A DNA stretch of 20,183 nucleotides, taken from positions 1 to 20,183 of the forward strand of contig CAJMEU010000039.1 of assembly GCA_905212515.1 (NCBI GenBank), given 5' to 3'. The notes under the pieces are model-generated. The model saw only the letters and a list, made by a program, of their open reading frames with translations, had not been told where the DNA came from and ran no database searches. This DNA is from an uncultured Oscillospiraceae bacterium. Its GTDB lineage: Bacteria; Bacillota; Clostridia; Oscillospirales; Ruminococcaceae. Below are positions 1 to 7,670 of this stretch, in pieces. A program made the translations under genes and the position numbers. The first letter of the stretch is position 1. Each line of letters begins with the position of its first letter.

Positions 1-2
1 CC

Positions 3-1058
3 GAGGGCGGCCGTGTGTGGTGCATCGTGTTCAGCCAGGACGCCCCTGTGCGCGGGGACCAGCCACAGCCCACGGCCAGCGGCGCCGAATGGGCCCGCCA
101 GCTGACTGCCCTGCTGAGCGAGGCGCAGCTGCCCGCCATCGTCTGCGTGGTCACCGACCATATCGCCGCTGCGTTGGTGCTGCTGAAGGATCCGCCCCAG
201 GAGGCGGCGGCCCGCTTTGCCCGGCAGGTAAAGCTGCTGCCGGGCCTGTCCGCCGGGCCCTCGTTTTCCGTGGGGACGGCCGGCCCGGCGGCAAATGCGG
301 CCGAACTGGCGCTGGCTTTCTCCCATGCCTGCGGCGTCATCCACCGCCGCTTTTTCCTGGGGCCCGGGGCGGTGTGCTTTTACAGCGGCCCCGAGGCACG
401 GGCCGCCCATCCGGCGGATTTCCGCGAGGAAGCGCGCCTGGTACAGGAATTGGTACAGGGGGGCGAGCTGAACCGGCTGAAAGCCCTGATGGAGCGCGTG
501 TGCGCCCAGCGGGACCGTTACGCGGTGGACGACATCGACCAGCTGCGCCGCCTGTTCAACATCGCCGCGGAGGCGCTGATCCACCACACGCAGATCTGCT
601 GCCCCTGTGCGGCCGAGCTGCAGGTGCTGGACACGAACCCGCTGGCGGTGATCGGCGGCATGTCCTTCCTGGATGATCTGCTGGACTGGCTGCGCGGGCT
701 GATCGACACGTGCCACGGCTTTTTGCAGCGCGCGGCGGGCGACGGCAACATGCGCCGGGGGTTCACCTATATCGAGCAGAATTATATGCACAACCTCACG
801 CTGAACAGCATCTCCGAGGTGGCGGGCTTCAGCCCCAACTATTTCTGCAATGTTTTCAAGGAATATACGGGAAAAAGCGTCAGCGCCTATCTGACCGACC
901 TGCGCATCCAGCACGCGAAACAGCTGCTTACGGCCACCAATAAAAGCATCAATCTGATCGCCGAAGAGGTGGGGTACGAGTCCTCCAGCTACTTCATCAA
1001 GGTGTTCAAGGACCTTACGGGCGTCACGCCCAACCATTTCCGGCGCGTCAACCGATAG
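3..1058 (+). CDS. YesN-type AraC-family response regulator, 5' end cut off by the window
   Basis: The reading frame is open to the left edge, so the N-terminal part, presumably a receiver domain, lies outside the window. The last 101 residues (about 753-1055) form a complete AraC double helix-turn-helix. The first HTH lies around SISEVAGFSPNYFCNVFKEY and the second around IAEEVGYESSSYFIKVF, followed by the typical TGVTPNHFRR ending. Before it is a segment with a SVGTAGP...ALAFSHACG...RRFFLGPG pattern, as found in the degenerate GGDEF-like middle domain of YesN regulators. Such proteins pair with a membrane histidine kinase and control sugar transporter genes. No kinase is visible here; it may lie to the left. 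The gene converges on the esterase gene. A GTG at 15 is in frame but has no ribosome binding site and sits mid-domain, so it is not the start. Confidence 0.88.
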   Translation, partial: EGGRVWCIVFSQDAPVRGDQPQPTASGAEWARQLTALLSEAQLPAIVCVVTDHIAAALVLLKDPPQEAAARFARQVKLLPGLSAGPSFSVGTAGPAANAAELALAFSHACGVIHRRFFLGPGAVCFYSGPEARAAHPADFREEARLVQELVQGGELNRLKALMERVCAQRDRYAVDDIDQLRRLFNIAAEALIHHTQICCPCAAELQVLDTNPLAVIGGMSFLDDLLDWLRGLIDTCHGFLQRAAGDGNMRRGFTYIEQNYMHNLTLNSISEVAGFSPNYFCNVFKEYTGKSVSAYLTDLRIQHAKQLLTATNKSINLIAEEVGYESSSYFIKVFKDLTGVTPNHFRRVNR

Positions 1059-1118
1059 CGCACGGCCTTGGGGGAAGGTGGCGCGCACGGATTTCCCTGT
1101 GCCGGCGGCCCCGGCCGC

Positions 1119-1149
1119 AAAAAGCCCGCATCCCCAACGGGATGCGGGC
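1119..1149 (-). terminator. Rho-independent terminator of the long catabolic operon
   Basis: A perfect 11-bp stem (1124-1134 with 1139-1149, arm GCCCGCATCCC) and a 4-nt loop sit 12 nt past the esterase stop. On the - strand the stem is followed directly by TTTTT. On the + strand the stem is not followed by a T run, so it should not terminate the converging regulator gene. Confidence 0.9.
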
Positions 1150-1161
1150 GCAAGGGCCGCT

Positions 1162-2127
1162 TTACATGTCCAGCATGTACTGAAGCATCGCGTCCTGATA
1201 GCCCGGCAGCATCTCATGCCCGAACTCCGGGTATAAGAAAATCTGCTTGCGGCCCTCAGGGATTTTGTTGTATGCGGCGAACTGGGTTGGCGGCGGGCAC
1301 TTGTCGTCCAGCAGCGCCGTGTACATTCTGACCTCCGCCTTGATGCGGGGGGCCAGGTTTTGTATGTCGATGTATCCCAGCTTCTTAAATATATCGTCCT
1401 CCCGCTCATGGCGCGGGTCAAAACTGCGGAAATATTCCTGCAGCTCCTCGTAGGGTTCGGGGATCGCTTCCATCCCGCACACGAAACGGTAATCGGACAG
1501 GAAGGGAAACATGGGGGCCGTTCTGTTCAGGCGGGGCTCCAACGCCGCGCACACCATGGCCAGCGCGCCGCCCACGGACCCGCCGTAGGCCCCCACGCGC
1601 GTCTCGTCCACATCGGGCAGGTCCATCACGATCTGCGCCAATTGGGCCGCGTCCAGGAAAACCTGCCGGTAATACAGCTTGCGGGGGTCTTCTTCGTCCA
1701 GGCCGCGGATGATGTGCCCATGCAGCGTATTGCCCTTGACCCGGCCGCTGTCTTCCGAGAGGCCGCCCTGCCCGCGGCAGTCCAGGGCCGCCGCCACGAC
1801 CCCGCAGGCGGCAAAGCTTACTTTTTCCATCCAATCCCCGCTGTCCAGGGTATAACCGTGGAAAATCAAAACCGCGGGGACTTTGCCCTTTGGCGCCGCC
1901 GGCCTGGCCAGCTTTGCATGGATCCGGGCGCCGCCCACGCCGGTGAAGTACAGATCGCAGCATTGGACGCCCGGCACCTGGAAGGGCGACGGGATCAGTT
2001 GTATGTCCGCATCCAGCGCTTTCATCTCCCGTATGCCCTCGTCCCAAAAGGCGTCGAAATCCGCCGGGACGGGGCTGCTGCCCCGGTATGTTTTCAGCTT
2101 GTTCAAAGCGATATCCGTCAAATACAT
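1162..2127 (-). CDS. CE7-family acetyl esterase (acetylxylan esterase / cephalosporin-C deacetylase type)
   Basis: This 321-residue alpha/beta hydrolase matches the usual ~320-residue CE7 length. It shows FHGY (89-92), the family CRGQGG motif (117-122), the nucleophile elbow GGSVGG with Ser184, Asp275 in LDDKCPPP and His304 in EFGHE, which gives a complete Ser-Asp-His triad. CE7 enzymes remove acetyl groups from short acetylated xylo- or other oligosaccharides and from cephalosporin C. There is no signal peptide, so it should act in the cytoplasm on imported material. The start ATG at 2127 has AAGGAG 5 nt upstream. It is the last gene of the operon, separated from the TIGR04076 gene by a hairpin with a short T run, so its expression may depend on readthrough. 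The oxyanion-hole Gln usually following the catalytic Ser (GGSQGG) is Val here. The true substrate is not known. Confidence 0.9.
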   Translation of the reverse strand: MYLTDIALNKLKTYRGSSPVPADFDAFWDEGIREMKALDADIQLIPSPFQVPGVQCCDLYFTGVGGARIHAKLARPAAPKGKVPAVLIFHGYTLDSGDWMEKVSFAACGVVAAALDCRGQGGLSEDSGRVKGNTLHGHIIRGLDEEDPRKLYYRQVFLDAAQLAQIVMDLPDVDETRVGAYGGSVGGALAMVCAALEPRLNRTAPMFPFLSDYRFVCGMEAIPEPYEELQEYFRSFDPRHEREDDIFKKLGYIDIQNLAPRIKAEVRMYTALLDDKCPPPTQFAAYNKIPEGRKQIFLYPEFGHEMLPGYQDAMLQYMLDM

Positions 2128-2142
2128 ATGTTCTCCTTCTTC

Positions 2143-2179
2143 ATAAAAGCGAAACCGCGGCTTTGGGAACCGCGGTTTC
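2143..2179 (-). terminator. Intra-operon hairpin/attenuator before the esterase gene
   Basis: A perfect 10-bp inverted repeat (GAAACCGCGG 2151-2160, partner 2170-2179) with a 9-nt loop lies in the 59-nt gap between the TIGR04076 stop and the esterase start. On the - strand it is followed by GCTTTTA. The short T run suggests a partial terminator that would lower esterase expression relative to upstream genes. No separate promoter fits in the remaining space. Confidence 0.7.
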
Positions 2180-2186
2180 TATGTAT

Positions 2187-2528
2187 TTAAAAGTCCAATT
2201 CCATTTCTTCGCCGCGTTCCAGCAGGAAGGTCACCGGCTTCAGCCCGTCTGTGCAGCAGCTGATCCACTGGTTCTCCTCTTTGGTATAGGGGTGGAACGT
2301 GCCGCCGCGGGCGATGGCCAAAGCATACGGCCAAATATTCTGCCATGCCTCATAGCAGAAGCCCTTCGGGCAGGTCAGGAACCCGTCCGCGATAAACGTC
2401 TGGCCCACTTCAAACAAAGGGCAGGTATCGTAATGCTCTGCGATGGACGGTTTTAGATACTGGTCGGCAAGCTCTTTGTTGACGACCTTTTTGATCACCG
2501 TTATCTTCACTTTGTACATTTTTCCCAT
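2187..2528 (-). CDS. TIGR04076-family small cysteine-containing protein
   Basis: This 113-residue soluble protein has the recognisable TIGR04076 pattern: KVKITVIKK near the N-terminus, CPLFEVGQTF (36-45), CPKGFCYEAWQNIWPYALA (from 53) and ISCCTDGLKPVTFLLER (89-105). Cysteines at 36, 53, 58, 91 and 92 are arranged as if to bind a metal or form a redox centre, but the family has no established function. I chose the ATG at 2528 because GGAGGT lies 9 nt upstream. An upstream extension of the frame would overlap the hydrolase gene and shows no protein-like sequence. It follows the phosphotriesterase-family gene by 35 nt in the same operon. Confidence 0.85.
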   Translation of the reverse strand: MGKMYKVKITVIKKVVNKELADQYLKPSIAEHYDTCPLFEVGQTFIADGFLTCPKGFCYEAWQNIWPYALAIARGGTFHPYTKEENQWISCCTDGLKPVTFLLERGEEMELDF

Positions 2529-2563
2529 TGCTGTAATACCTCCAATTTCTGTTTTTATATGTA

Positions 2564-3655
2564 CTACGCTGCCAGTATTTTCGCTGGGTTCAGCGTGGTC
2601 ATCTGATCGATCACGGATTCCGCGACCCCCGCCTCTAAAAGCGCGGGGATCATGAAGGTGGTGAGCCGCAGATACCCCATCGCGCCGCTTTGGCGCAGCA
2701 TGGTCCTGCCGCAAACGTCATTGCCCAGCACCAATTGCCCGGCGTATCCGGCCTGAATCAGCTCAAAAAGCCCTGCCAGCTTTCCGTATTCGCCGTAATG
2801 TCCCTCGCCCATCATTTCAAATCCCAGGGGATTCTGCAGTTCAAAGCATAGATTGACCCCTTTGTCCAGCAGACGTTTCATCTCGTCCGTGGAGACAAAA
2901 TAAGCTTTGGGGTTGCGGATCGCCTCCGCGAAGGACGCGGGCTTATGCTCGACTTTGCTGTGCGCCAGCACCACACGGGAGAGATCCGCCCCCTCCTCCG
3001 CCAGGATCTGTAAAACGCGCATCCTGTCGCCGCCCACCCGTTCACAGGGGTGGATCGTGAGGGGCAGATTGGTTTCGCCGCACACCCTGGCCGCGGCGCG
3101 CAGGGCGTTTTCTTCCATCTGGTTCAGATCATTCAGGGCGATTTTGATACTGCCGGGTTGGATCGACGGTCCATCGATCCCGTCCCGTATTTCCTGTTCC
3201 ATCCGTTTTTGATACCATTGGAGCGGCCTGTCGTAAAATTCCTTTGGCCAGGAATCCCAGGTATAGAAACCCGTGGAGGCCACCACATGCACGCCGGAGC
3301 GCTGGGAGACCTCTTTTAAGGCCGCGTTGTTCAAGGTCAGGCCGGGTACGCTCAGCTCCAGAACAGACCTTCCGCCGCTGCGCTTGAAGTCCAGGCATTC
3401 CTGTGTCATCACGTCGATGTCGTCCTGGATCAGCGCGTCCGACGCCATGATGGAATTGTTCAGCAGGATACCGACATTTTCCAGGGACACCCGTTCCTCG
3501 GCGTGGACCGGCAAACCATTGGGCGGAACGCCCGGCCGCATCCGGTTGCCCAGAACAGCGCCGTAAAACATGATGTGTTCGTGCATGGAGGTAAAGCCAA
3601 GTTCCTCGGGCGCGATCGGGCCCAGGACCGTCATCACCTTTTTTCCCTCAGCCAT
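2564..3655 (-). CDS. Phosphotriesterase-family metal-dependent hydrolase (possible lactonase), intact active site
   Basis: This 363-residue protein has the PF02126 amidohydrolase-type fold. All binuclear metal ligands are visible when numbered from the ATG at 3655: HEH (His25, His27), the Lys171 that is carbamylated in the family (GSIKIAL), His202 (LTIHPCE), His232 (VLAHSKVEH) and Asp313 (LGNDVCG). Members hydrolyse phosphotriesters or, more often in bacteria, lactones and other esters. In a sugar operon beside an aldo/keto reductase a sugar-lactone substrate is plausible but unproven. A GTG directly before the ATG is an alternative start; AAAGGAG is 8 nt from the ATG and 5 nt from the GTG. 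There is no signal peptide. It sits 27 nt after a paralogue that has lost every ligand. The stop is TAG. Confidence 0.9.
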   Translation of the reverse strand: MAEGKKVMTVLGPIAPEELGFTSMHEHIMFYGAVLGNRMRPGVPPNGLPVHAEERVSLENVGILLNNSIMASDALIQDDIDVMTQECLDFKRSGGRSVLELSVPGLTLNNAALKEVSQRSGVHVVASTGFYTWDSWPKEFYDRPLQWYQKRMEQEIRDGIDGPSIQPGSIKIALNDLNQMEENALRAAARVCGETNLPLTIHPCERVGGDRMRVLQILAEEGADLSRVVLAHSKVEHKPASFAEAIRNPKAYFVSTDEMKRLLDKGVNLCFELQNPLGFEMMGEGHYGEYGKLAGLFELIQAGYAGQLVLGNDVCGRTMLRQSGAMGYLRLTTFMIPALLEAGVAESVIDQMTTLNPAKILAA

Positions 3656-3682
3656 CACGGCCTCTCCTTTCTGTCCCGCGCC

Positions 3683-4774
3683 TTATGAAACGGCCAGTAT
3701 CCTTGCGGGGTTTTCCACCAGCATTTGCCGCATTGCAAATTCCGAAAGCCCCGCCGTGCTGCGCAGCATGGGGGCCACGTAGTATAAAAGTCGGCAGTAG
3801 CCCTCTCCCCCGCTTGTATGCAGCATGATCTTACCCCGGCAGCCGTTGCCCAGCACCAGCTGTTTGCAGTAGCCTTTCTCCACCAGGTCATACAGCCCGG
3901 CGAACTTCAGGAAATCCCCGCAGTCATAATCGCCGGCCAATTCGCTGCCCATGGCGTTTTCAAAGCAGACGGACAAATGATACCCGCTGTCCAGCTGCCG
4001 CTGTGCAAACGCCGTATCCAACGCCACAGACGAGGGATCCTGTATCGCCGCGGACCGGCTGGGTTTTGTAAACAGGGGAAGTCCCGCGAGGACCACCCGC
4101 TCGGGCGAAAGGCCCGCCTCCGCCAGCGCACGGGAAACACACACCGTCTGCCGGCGGCTATCGCCGCACAGCCGGACCGTCAGCGACAACCCTGTCTCCA
4201 CCGCGGCGCGGGCCGCCGCCCGCAGCGCGCTGTCCTCATCGCCGCCGCCATGCGGCAGGGATATGGGCAACTGCCCCGGCATTACCGGCGCGTCAAGAAG
4301 ATCGCCCATCACCTGCGCAAAGTACTCCTGCGCTGTCTTGCCCTGCGGCGCCTGACCCCAGGCGCCGGACAGGTCGCAGGCCTGGACGATATGTACGCCG
4401 GTGGAAGCGGAAAGGCGCTGCGCGGCCTCAGCGGCCAGCCCGCACGGGATGCTGCCGGAACCCAAACTTAAAATTGCCTGGCCGCCGGCGGCTTTATACA
4501 GGCGCAGTTCTTTTTCCAGCGCTTTCTCATCGGTTTGGCGGAACGCATCCTGCGACAGCAGCGCGCTGCGCTGAAGCATCCCCACGTTTTGCAGGGAGAC
4601 GGGTTCGTCATCCCGCATGGGCAGCCATTCCCTGGGGCAGAAATCGGGAGAAACGGACTTTCTGGCCGCCAGGCACGCGGCGCTGCCGTCGTAAAAAAGC
4701 GCGTCGTCCATAGAGGTCAGCCCCAGGGCCGATGGCTCGATCTCCCCCAGGACTGTCTTGATTTTTTTACGCAT
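3683..4774 (-). CDS. Phosphotriesterase-family pseudoenzyme (all metal ligands lost)
   Basis: This 363-residue protein is clearly a paralogue of the next gene downstream. It shares TVLGxIxPxxLGxTSM at the start, SLQNVGML, SALRAAARA, ERVVLA, the QLVLGN strand and the NPARILA ending, with almost the same length and no large gaps. Every metal ligand is replaced: HEH reads DDA (His to Asp23 and Ala25), the Lys position is Pro170, the first distal His is Arg201, the next is Gly231 and the catalytic Asp is Gly311. It therefore cannot bind the binuclear centre in the usual way. The frame is intact, with ATG at 4774 and a GGGAGA upstream, so it is maintained as a protein and is not simply decayed. 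A structural or regulatory partner role for the active paralogue, or a new binding function, is inference. Confidence 0.88.
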   Translation of the reverse strand: MRKKIKTVLGEIEPSALGLTSMDDALFYDGSAACLAARKSVSPDFCPREWLPMRDDEPVSLQNVGMLQRSALLSQDAFRQTDEKALEKELRLYKAAGGQAILSLGSGSIPCGLAAEAAQRLSASTGVHIVQACDLSGAWGQAPQGKTAQEYFAQVMGDLLDAPVMPGQLPISLPHGGGDEDSALRAAARAAVETGLSLTVRLCGDSRRQTVCVSRALAEAGLSPERVVLAGLPLFTKPSRSAAIQDPSSVALDTAFAQRQLDSGYHLSVCFENAMGSELAGDYDCGDFLKFAGLYDLVEKGYCKQLVLGNGCRGKIMLHTSGGEGYCRLLYYVAPMLRSTAGLSEFAMRQMLVENPARILAVS

Positions 4775-4804
4775 CCCACCATCTCCCTATTATTTTGCCA
4801 ACGC

Positions 4805-6574
4805 TTAGGAATCGCCGCCCAGGATATCGCCCGCGAGGAAAAGGAAAATGGCGGCCGTCCAGGAAGTTGCGAGGCGGATGTCGGACCCAAACGCCAGATT
4901 GAAATCCGGGGATTCCAGCACTAGGTCTTCGCGGTCAAACGGGTAGTGGCAGAGGGCAAACCCATCGCGCACCACCTTGTGGCAGAAGCGCCGGGCCACC
5001 TCCCTGGCAAGGTCTGTTTTGCCCGCTTCGTAAAGGCCGGTGGCCATCATCAGCTGAACCGGCGAGACCAGGTTGCCCCGCAGGAAACAGTTGGTGAACG
5101 AGAACAGCGGGCTTCCCAATTTTTCAGAGGCGATGCCAAAATCGGTGACATAGTTCCGCGCCAGCGTGTCGGCGATCTTATCGATCACCTCGGCGGGCAG
5201 GCGTTTGCCCAGGATGATGGGATGGTAGACGGCAATGGAATCGGACGGCACCTTTTCGTGGGTGGTGGACAAGGTGGGCGTAAATTTTTCGCCGTCCCAG
5301 AAATCCATCATGCGGTCGAACAGGAACTTGGATTTTTCCGTCCACGCCCGGGCCTCGTCGTGGAGGCCGATCCGCCCGGCCAAGCGGGCCAGCACCTCGC
5401 TTTGGAGCGAGAGGTAAGCGCACAGATCGGCCGATTCCAGCGGCACCCCCTTGGAGAAGATGGAGGCGTCGTCCCAGCCGGATTCATCGCCGTGATTGTA
5501 CTGCGGCACGCCGTCCTTGTCCGTATCCCGGTAATTGAGCCACCAGTTGGTCCACTTGCACAAGGGCTCGTAGACCCAGCGGTACTGCTCGACGGTGAAG
5601 GCAGAAAGATCGGCGTGGTCCAAAATCCAGGCGGCGGCAAAGCCCTGGAAGGGCGGTTTGGTGCACAGATACATGGCGCTCATGCTGTTGATCCAGTCCG
5701 GCAGCTGCCCTTCGGGAAGCTGATAGTCGAACATATTGTGCAGGAACTGCCAGGCGGTTTCCGGATCGCGCCAGGCCGTCATGGCCTGGTAGCTTTGCTG
5801 CCAGCCGAAAGCATCCACCAGGTGGTTGCGCGACATATAGACGACGCGGTCTTTCAGCAGCCCGTCCGGTTCCATCACGTGGGACCAAATGGTATAAATG
5901 GCCACCCGGGCGGTCGCTTCAAATTCAGGGGCCACCTTGGGGTATTTTTCACCCCACTGGGCCAGCGCGCGTTCGTTCTCTTCCACGCACTGGTCGAAGG
6001 GACGGTATTGTTCCAGCCGCAGGCCGTTGGAAATATAGGCGTGTACGACGCCTTCAAACATCCCCGCGTCATCGGCCCAGTAATCGAAGGTGGAATCCTC
6101 GGGCCGGAACTCCCGCCAATTGTACGGCGCGTCATTTCGGTAACGCCCGGCCAGCGGGACAAACAGGAATTTGCCCATCAGGGCAAAGCCCATTTCAAAG
6201 CTGCCGTCCTCGCGGGCGCAGCCGCCCTCGTGGGAGGTCATCCTGCATAGGAAGCGCAGCCCCACCCCCTTGCCGAGGAAGTGAAGGATGTTTTTTTCCA
6301 TACAGAATTCCACGTAGCCCTGAGGGCACTCCAGGCGCAGGGTGGTAAACCCGGCAACGTAGGAATAGGGCACCTCTTTCCCGTCATAGGTCAAGCTGAT
6401 GCGCGCGAGGGAAGAGCGCTCCAGGTTGCCGCCGTTGCTTTTGGTCAGGCTGAGATACAGATCGTCGTTGCGCTCTTCAAAGGGCACATCCCGGGTGGTC
6501 GTGACCGACATCAACGAGCCCTGAGCGCTGAAAGGCAGCAATTTTAAATCGTAGAGAGATCGTTCGCTTTTCAT
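4805..6574 (-). CDS. GH63-like (MGH1-type) glycoside hydrolase
   Basis: This 589-residue protein has an N-terminal beta-rich region (about 1-200) and a C-terminal (alpha/alpha)6 barrel (about 210-585). Motifs typical of the mannosylglycerate hydrolase-like GH63 group are seen: NHLVDAFGWQQS (250-261), LPDWINSMS (291-299), WTNWWLNYRDTDKDG (341-355) and HGDESGWDDAS (361-371). In the last of these, Asp368 is the expected catalytic acid. Related enzymes hydrolyse alpha-glucosides, mannosylglycerate or glucosylglycerate by inversion. There is no signal peptide, so it should act on substrate brought in by the ABC transporter. Its ATG overlaps the TGA of the aldo/keto reductase (ATGA), with GGAG 7 nt upstream inside that gene, which implies translational coupling. 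The exact substrate cannot be read from the sequence. Confidence 0.82.
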   Translation of the reverse strand: MKSERSLYDLKLLPFSAQGSLMSVTTTRDVPFEERNDDLYLSLTKSNGGNLERSSLARISLTYDGKEVPYSYVAGFTTLRLECPQGYVEFCMEKNILHFLGKGVGLRFLCRMTSHEGGCAREDGSFEMGFALMGKFLFVPLAGRYRNDAPYNWREFRPEDSTFDYWADDAGMFEGVVHAYISNGLRLEQYRPFDQCVEENERALAQWGEKYPKVAPEFEATARVAIYTIWSHVMEPDGLLKDRVVYMSRNHLVDAFGWQQSYQAMTAWRDPETAWQFLHNMFDYQLPEGQLPDWINSMSAMYLCTKPPFQGFAAAWILDHADLSAFTVEQYRWVYEPLCKWTNWWLNYRDTDKDGVPQYNHGDESGWDDASIFSKGVPLESADLCAYLSLQSEVLARLAGRIGLHDEARAWTEKSKFLFDRMMDFWDGEKFTPTLSTTHEKVPSDSIAVYHPIILGKRLPAEVIDKIADTLARNYVTDFGIASEKLGSPLFSFTNCFLRGNLVSPVQLMMATGLYEAGKTDLAREVARRFCHKVVRDGFALCHYPFDREDLVLESPDFNLAFGSDIRLATSWTAAIFLFLAGDILGGDS

Positions 6575-7659
6575 ATCTTGTCTCCTTCATCCAATTCGAG
6601 ATGGAGCACCTGATGGTCCAGTCTCCGGTCGTTCCGATAATACTGAATAAAGTGGTCTTCATGAGAGCCCAGTCCCGAATAGGCAAAGGGGGCGTCCGTA
6701 TTGGGGCGCAGGGGCCTGCCGTTGGAATAGGTAAAGATCTTGTCTAGCTCATCCAGGAAATCCTGCGGGAGTTTCAGTTCAACAATGCGTTCCACATCAT
6801 CCAAATGGGCCACGGTGCGCGCGCCCACGATAGCGGACGTCACCGCGGGATTATGCAGCACCCAAGCGGAGGCCACCACATTCTCTTTTTCCCCCAATTC
6901 AGCACACAGGCGGGAAAACGCCTCCAACTGAGCATTGTTTTCCATATCGTAGTCATACTCGCGGGTCACAAATTCAGTGCGGGACCCGGGAGCGGCTTTC
7001 TTTTTCCCTGAGAGGATGCCGCCGGCCAGGGTCATGAAAGCCAACACGCCGATGCCGAAGCGCTGTGCGGCGGGGATCACTTCCAGCTCTACAAAGCGGT
7101 TCAAAAGGCTGTAGTTGGATTGTTCGGACGCAAGGCCGAAATAGCCCAGGTGCTTTGCCGCCATCTGCTGTTCCGCCAGAGACCAGCCCGTGGAGTTGCA
7201 GCCGCCCGCGTAGAGGATTTTCCCGCACATGATGTTCCTGTGCATCATTTCCCAGTACTCCTCGTCGGTGATGCGCTTATCGATGTGGTGGGACTGGTAG
7301 ATGTCCACATGGTCGGTCTGCAGCCGGCGAAGGGACCCTTCCAGGCTTCTTCTGCATTTGTACAGGGACACGCCCACTTCCTCGTTGGGCTCGCCCGGCT
7401 GCAGGTGGCCGTAAAACTTGGTGGCGATGACCATTTTGTCCCGGCGGCTTTTATCCTGGGCCAGCCACTCGCCGATATAGCTCTCGCTGCGGCCCTCGTT
7501 GTAAACGTCGGCCGTGTCGATAAAGTTGATGCCCAGATCGAAGGCCCGGTCCAAAATGGCAAAGGTCTCCTCTTTGGAGGTTTTGTCTCCAAAATGCATG
7601 CCGCCCAGGCATATTTTGCTGACGATCATATTCGAGCGTCCCACATATCCGTACTTCAT
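6571..7659 (-). CDS. Aldo/keto reductase
   Basis: This 362-residue AKR (KCAB/YhdN-like group) has its catalytic tetrad in place: Asp48 and Tyr53 in IDTADVY, Lys81 in ATKFYG and His124 in YQSHH. The NADPH-binding C-terminal region includes VLHNPAVTSAIVGART. It should reduce an aldehyde or ketone, or oxidise a sugar, using NAD(P)H in the cytoplasm. A C-terminal tail of roughly 45 residues after the last conserved helix is longer than usual for the family. The ribosome binding site (AAGGAG) overlaps the TAA stop of the upstream ATPase gene, and the stop overlaps the start of the glycosidase gene, so it is tightly embedded in the operon. The substrate is unknown; a role in modifying the imported sugar is inferred from context. 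Confidence 0.9.
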   Translation of the reverse strand: MKYGYVGRSNMIVSKICLGGMHFGDKTSKEETFAILDRAFDLGINFIDTADVYNEGRSESYIGEWLAQDKSRRDKMVIATKFYGHLQPGEPNEEVGVSLYKCRRSLEGSLRRLQTDHVDIYQSHHIDKRITDEEYWEMMHRNIMCGKILYAGGCNSTGWSLAEQQMAAKHLGYFGLASEQSNYSLLNRFVELEVIPAAQRFGIGVLAFMTLAGGILSGKKKAAPGSRTEFVTREYDYDMENNAQLEAFSRLCAELGEKENVVASAWVLHNPAVTSAIVGARTVAHLDDVERIVELKLPQDFLDELDKIFTYSNGRPLRPNTDAPFAYSGLGSHEDHFIQYYRNDRRLDHQVLHLELDEGDKI

Positions 7660-7670
7660 ACGTTATCTCC

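Noticed and set aside
1101..1149. Terminator for the YesN-type gene on the + strand
   Set aside because: The stem has no T run on the + strand; only the - strand reading makes a terminator.
4946..6250. Long open frame (434 codons) antisense to the glycosidase gene
   Set aside because: High GC opens antisense frames. It has no ribosome binding site, and its composition is unlike a real protein. The - strand gene has clear family motifs.
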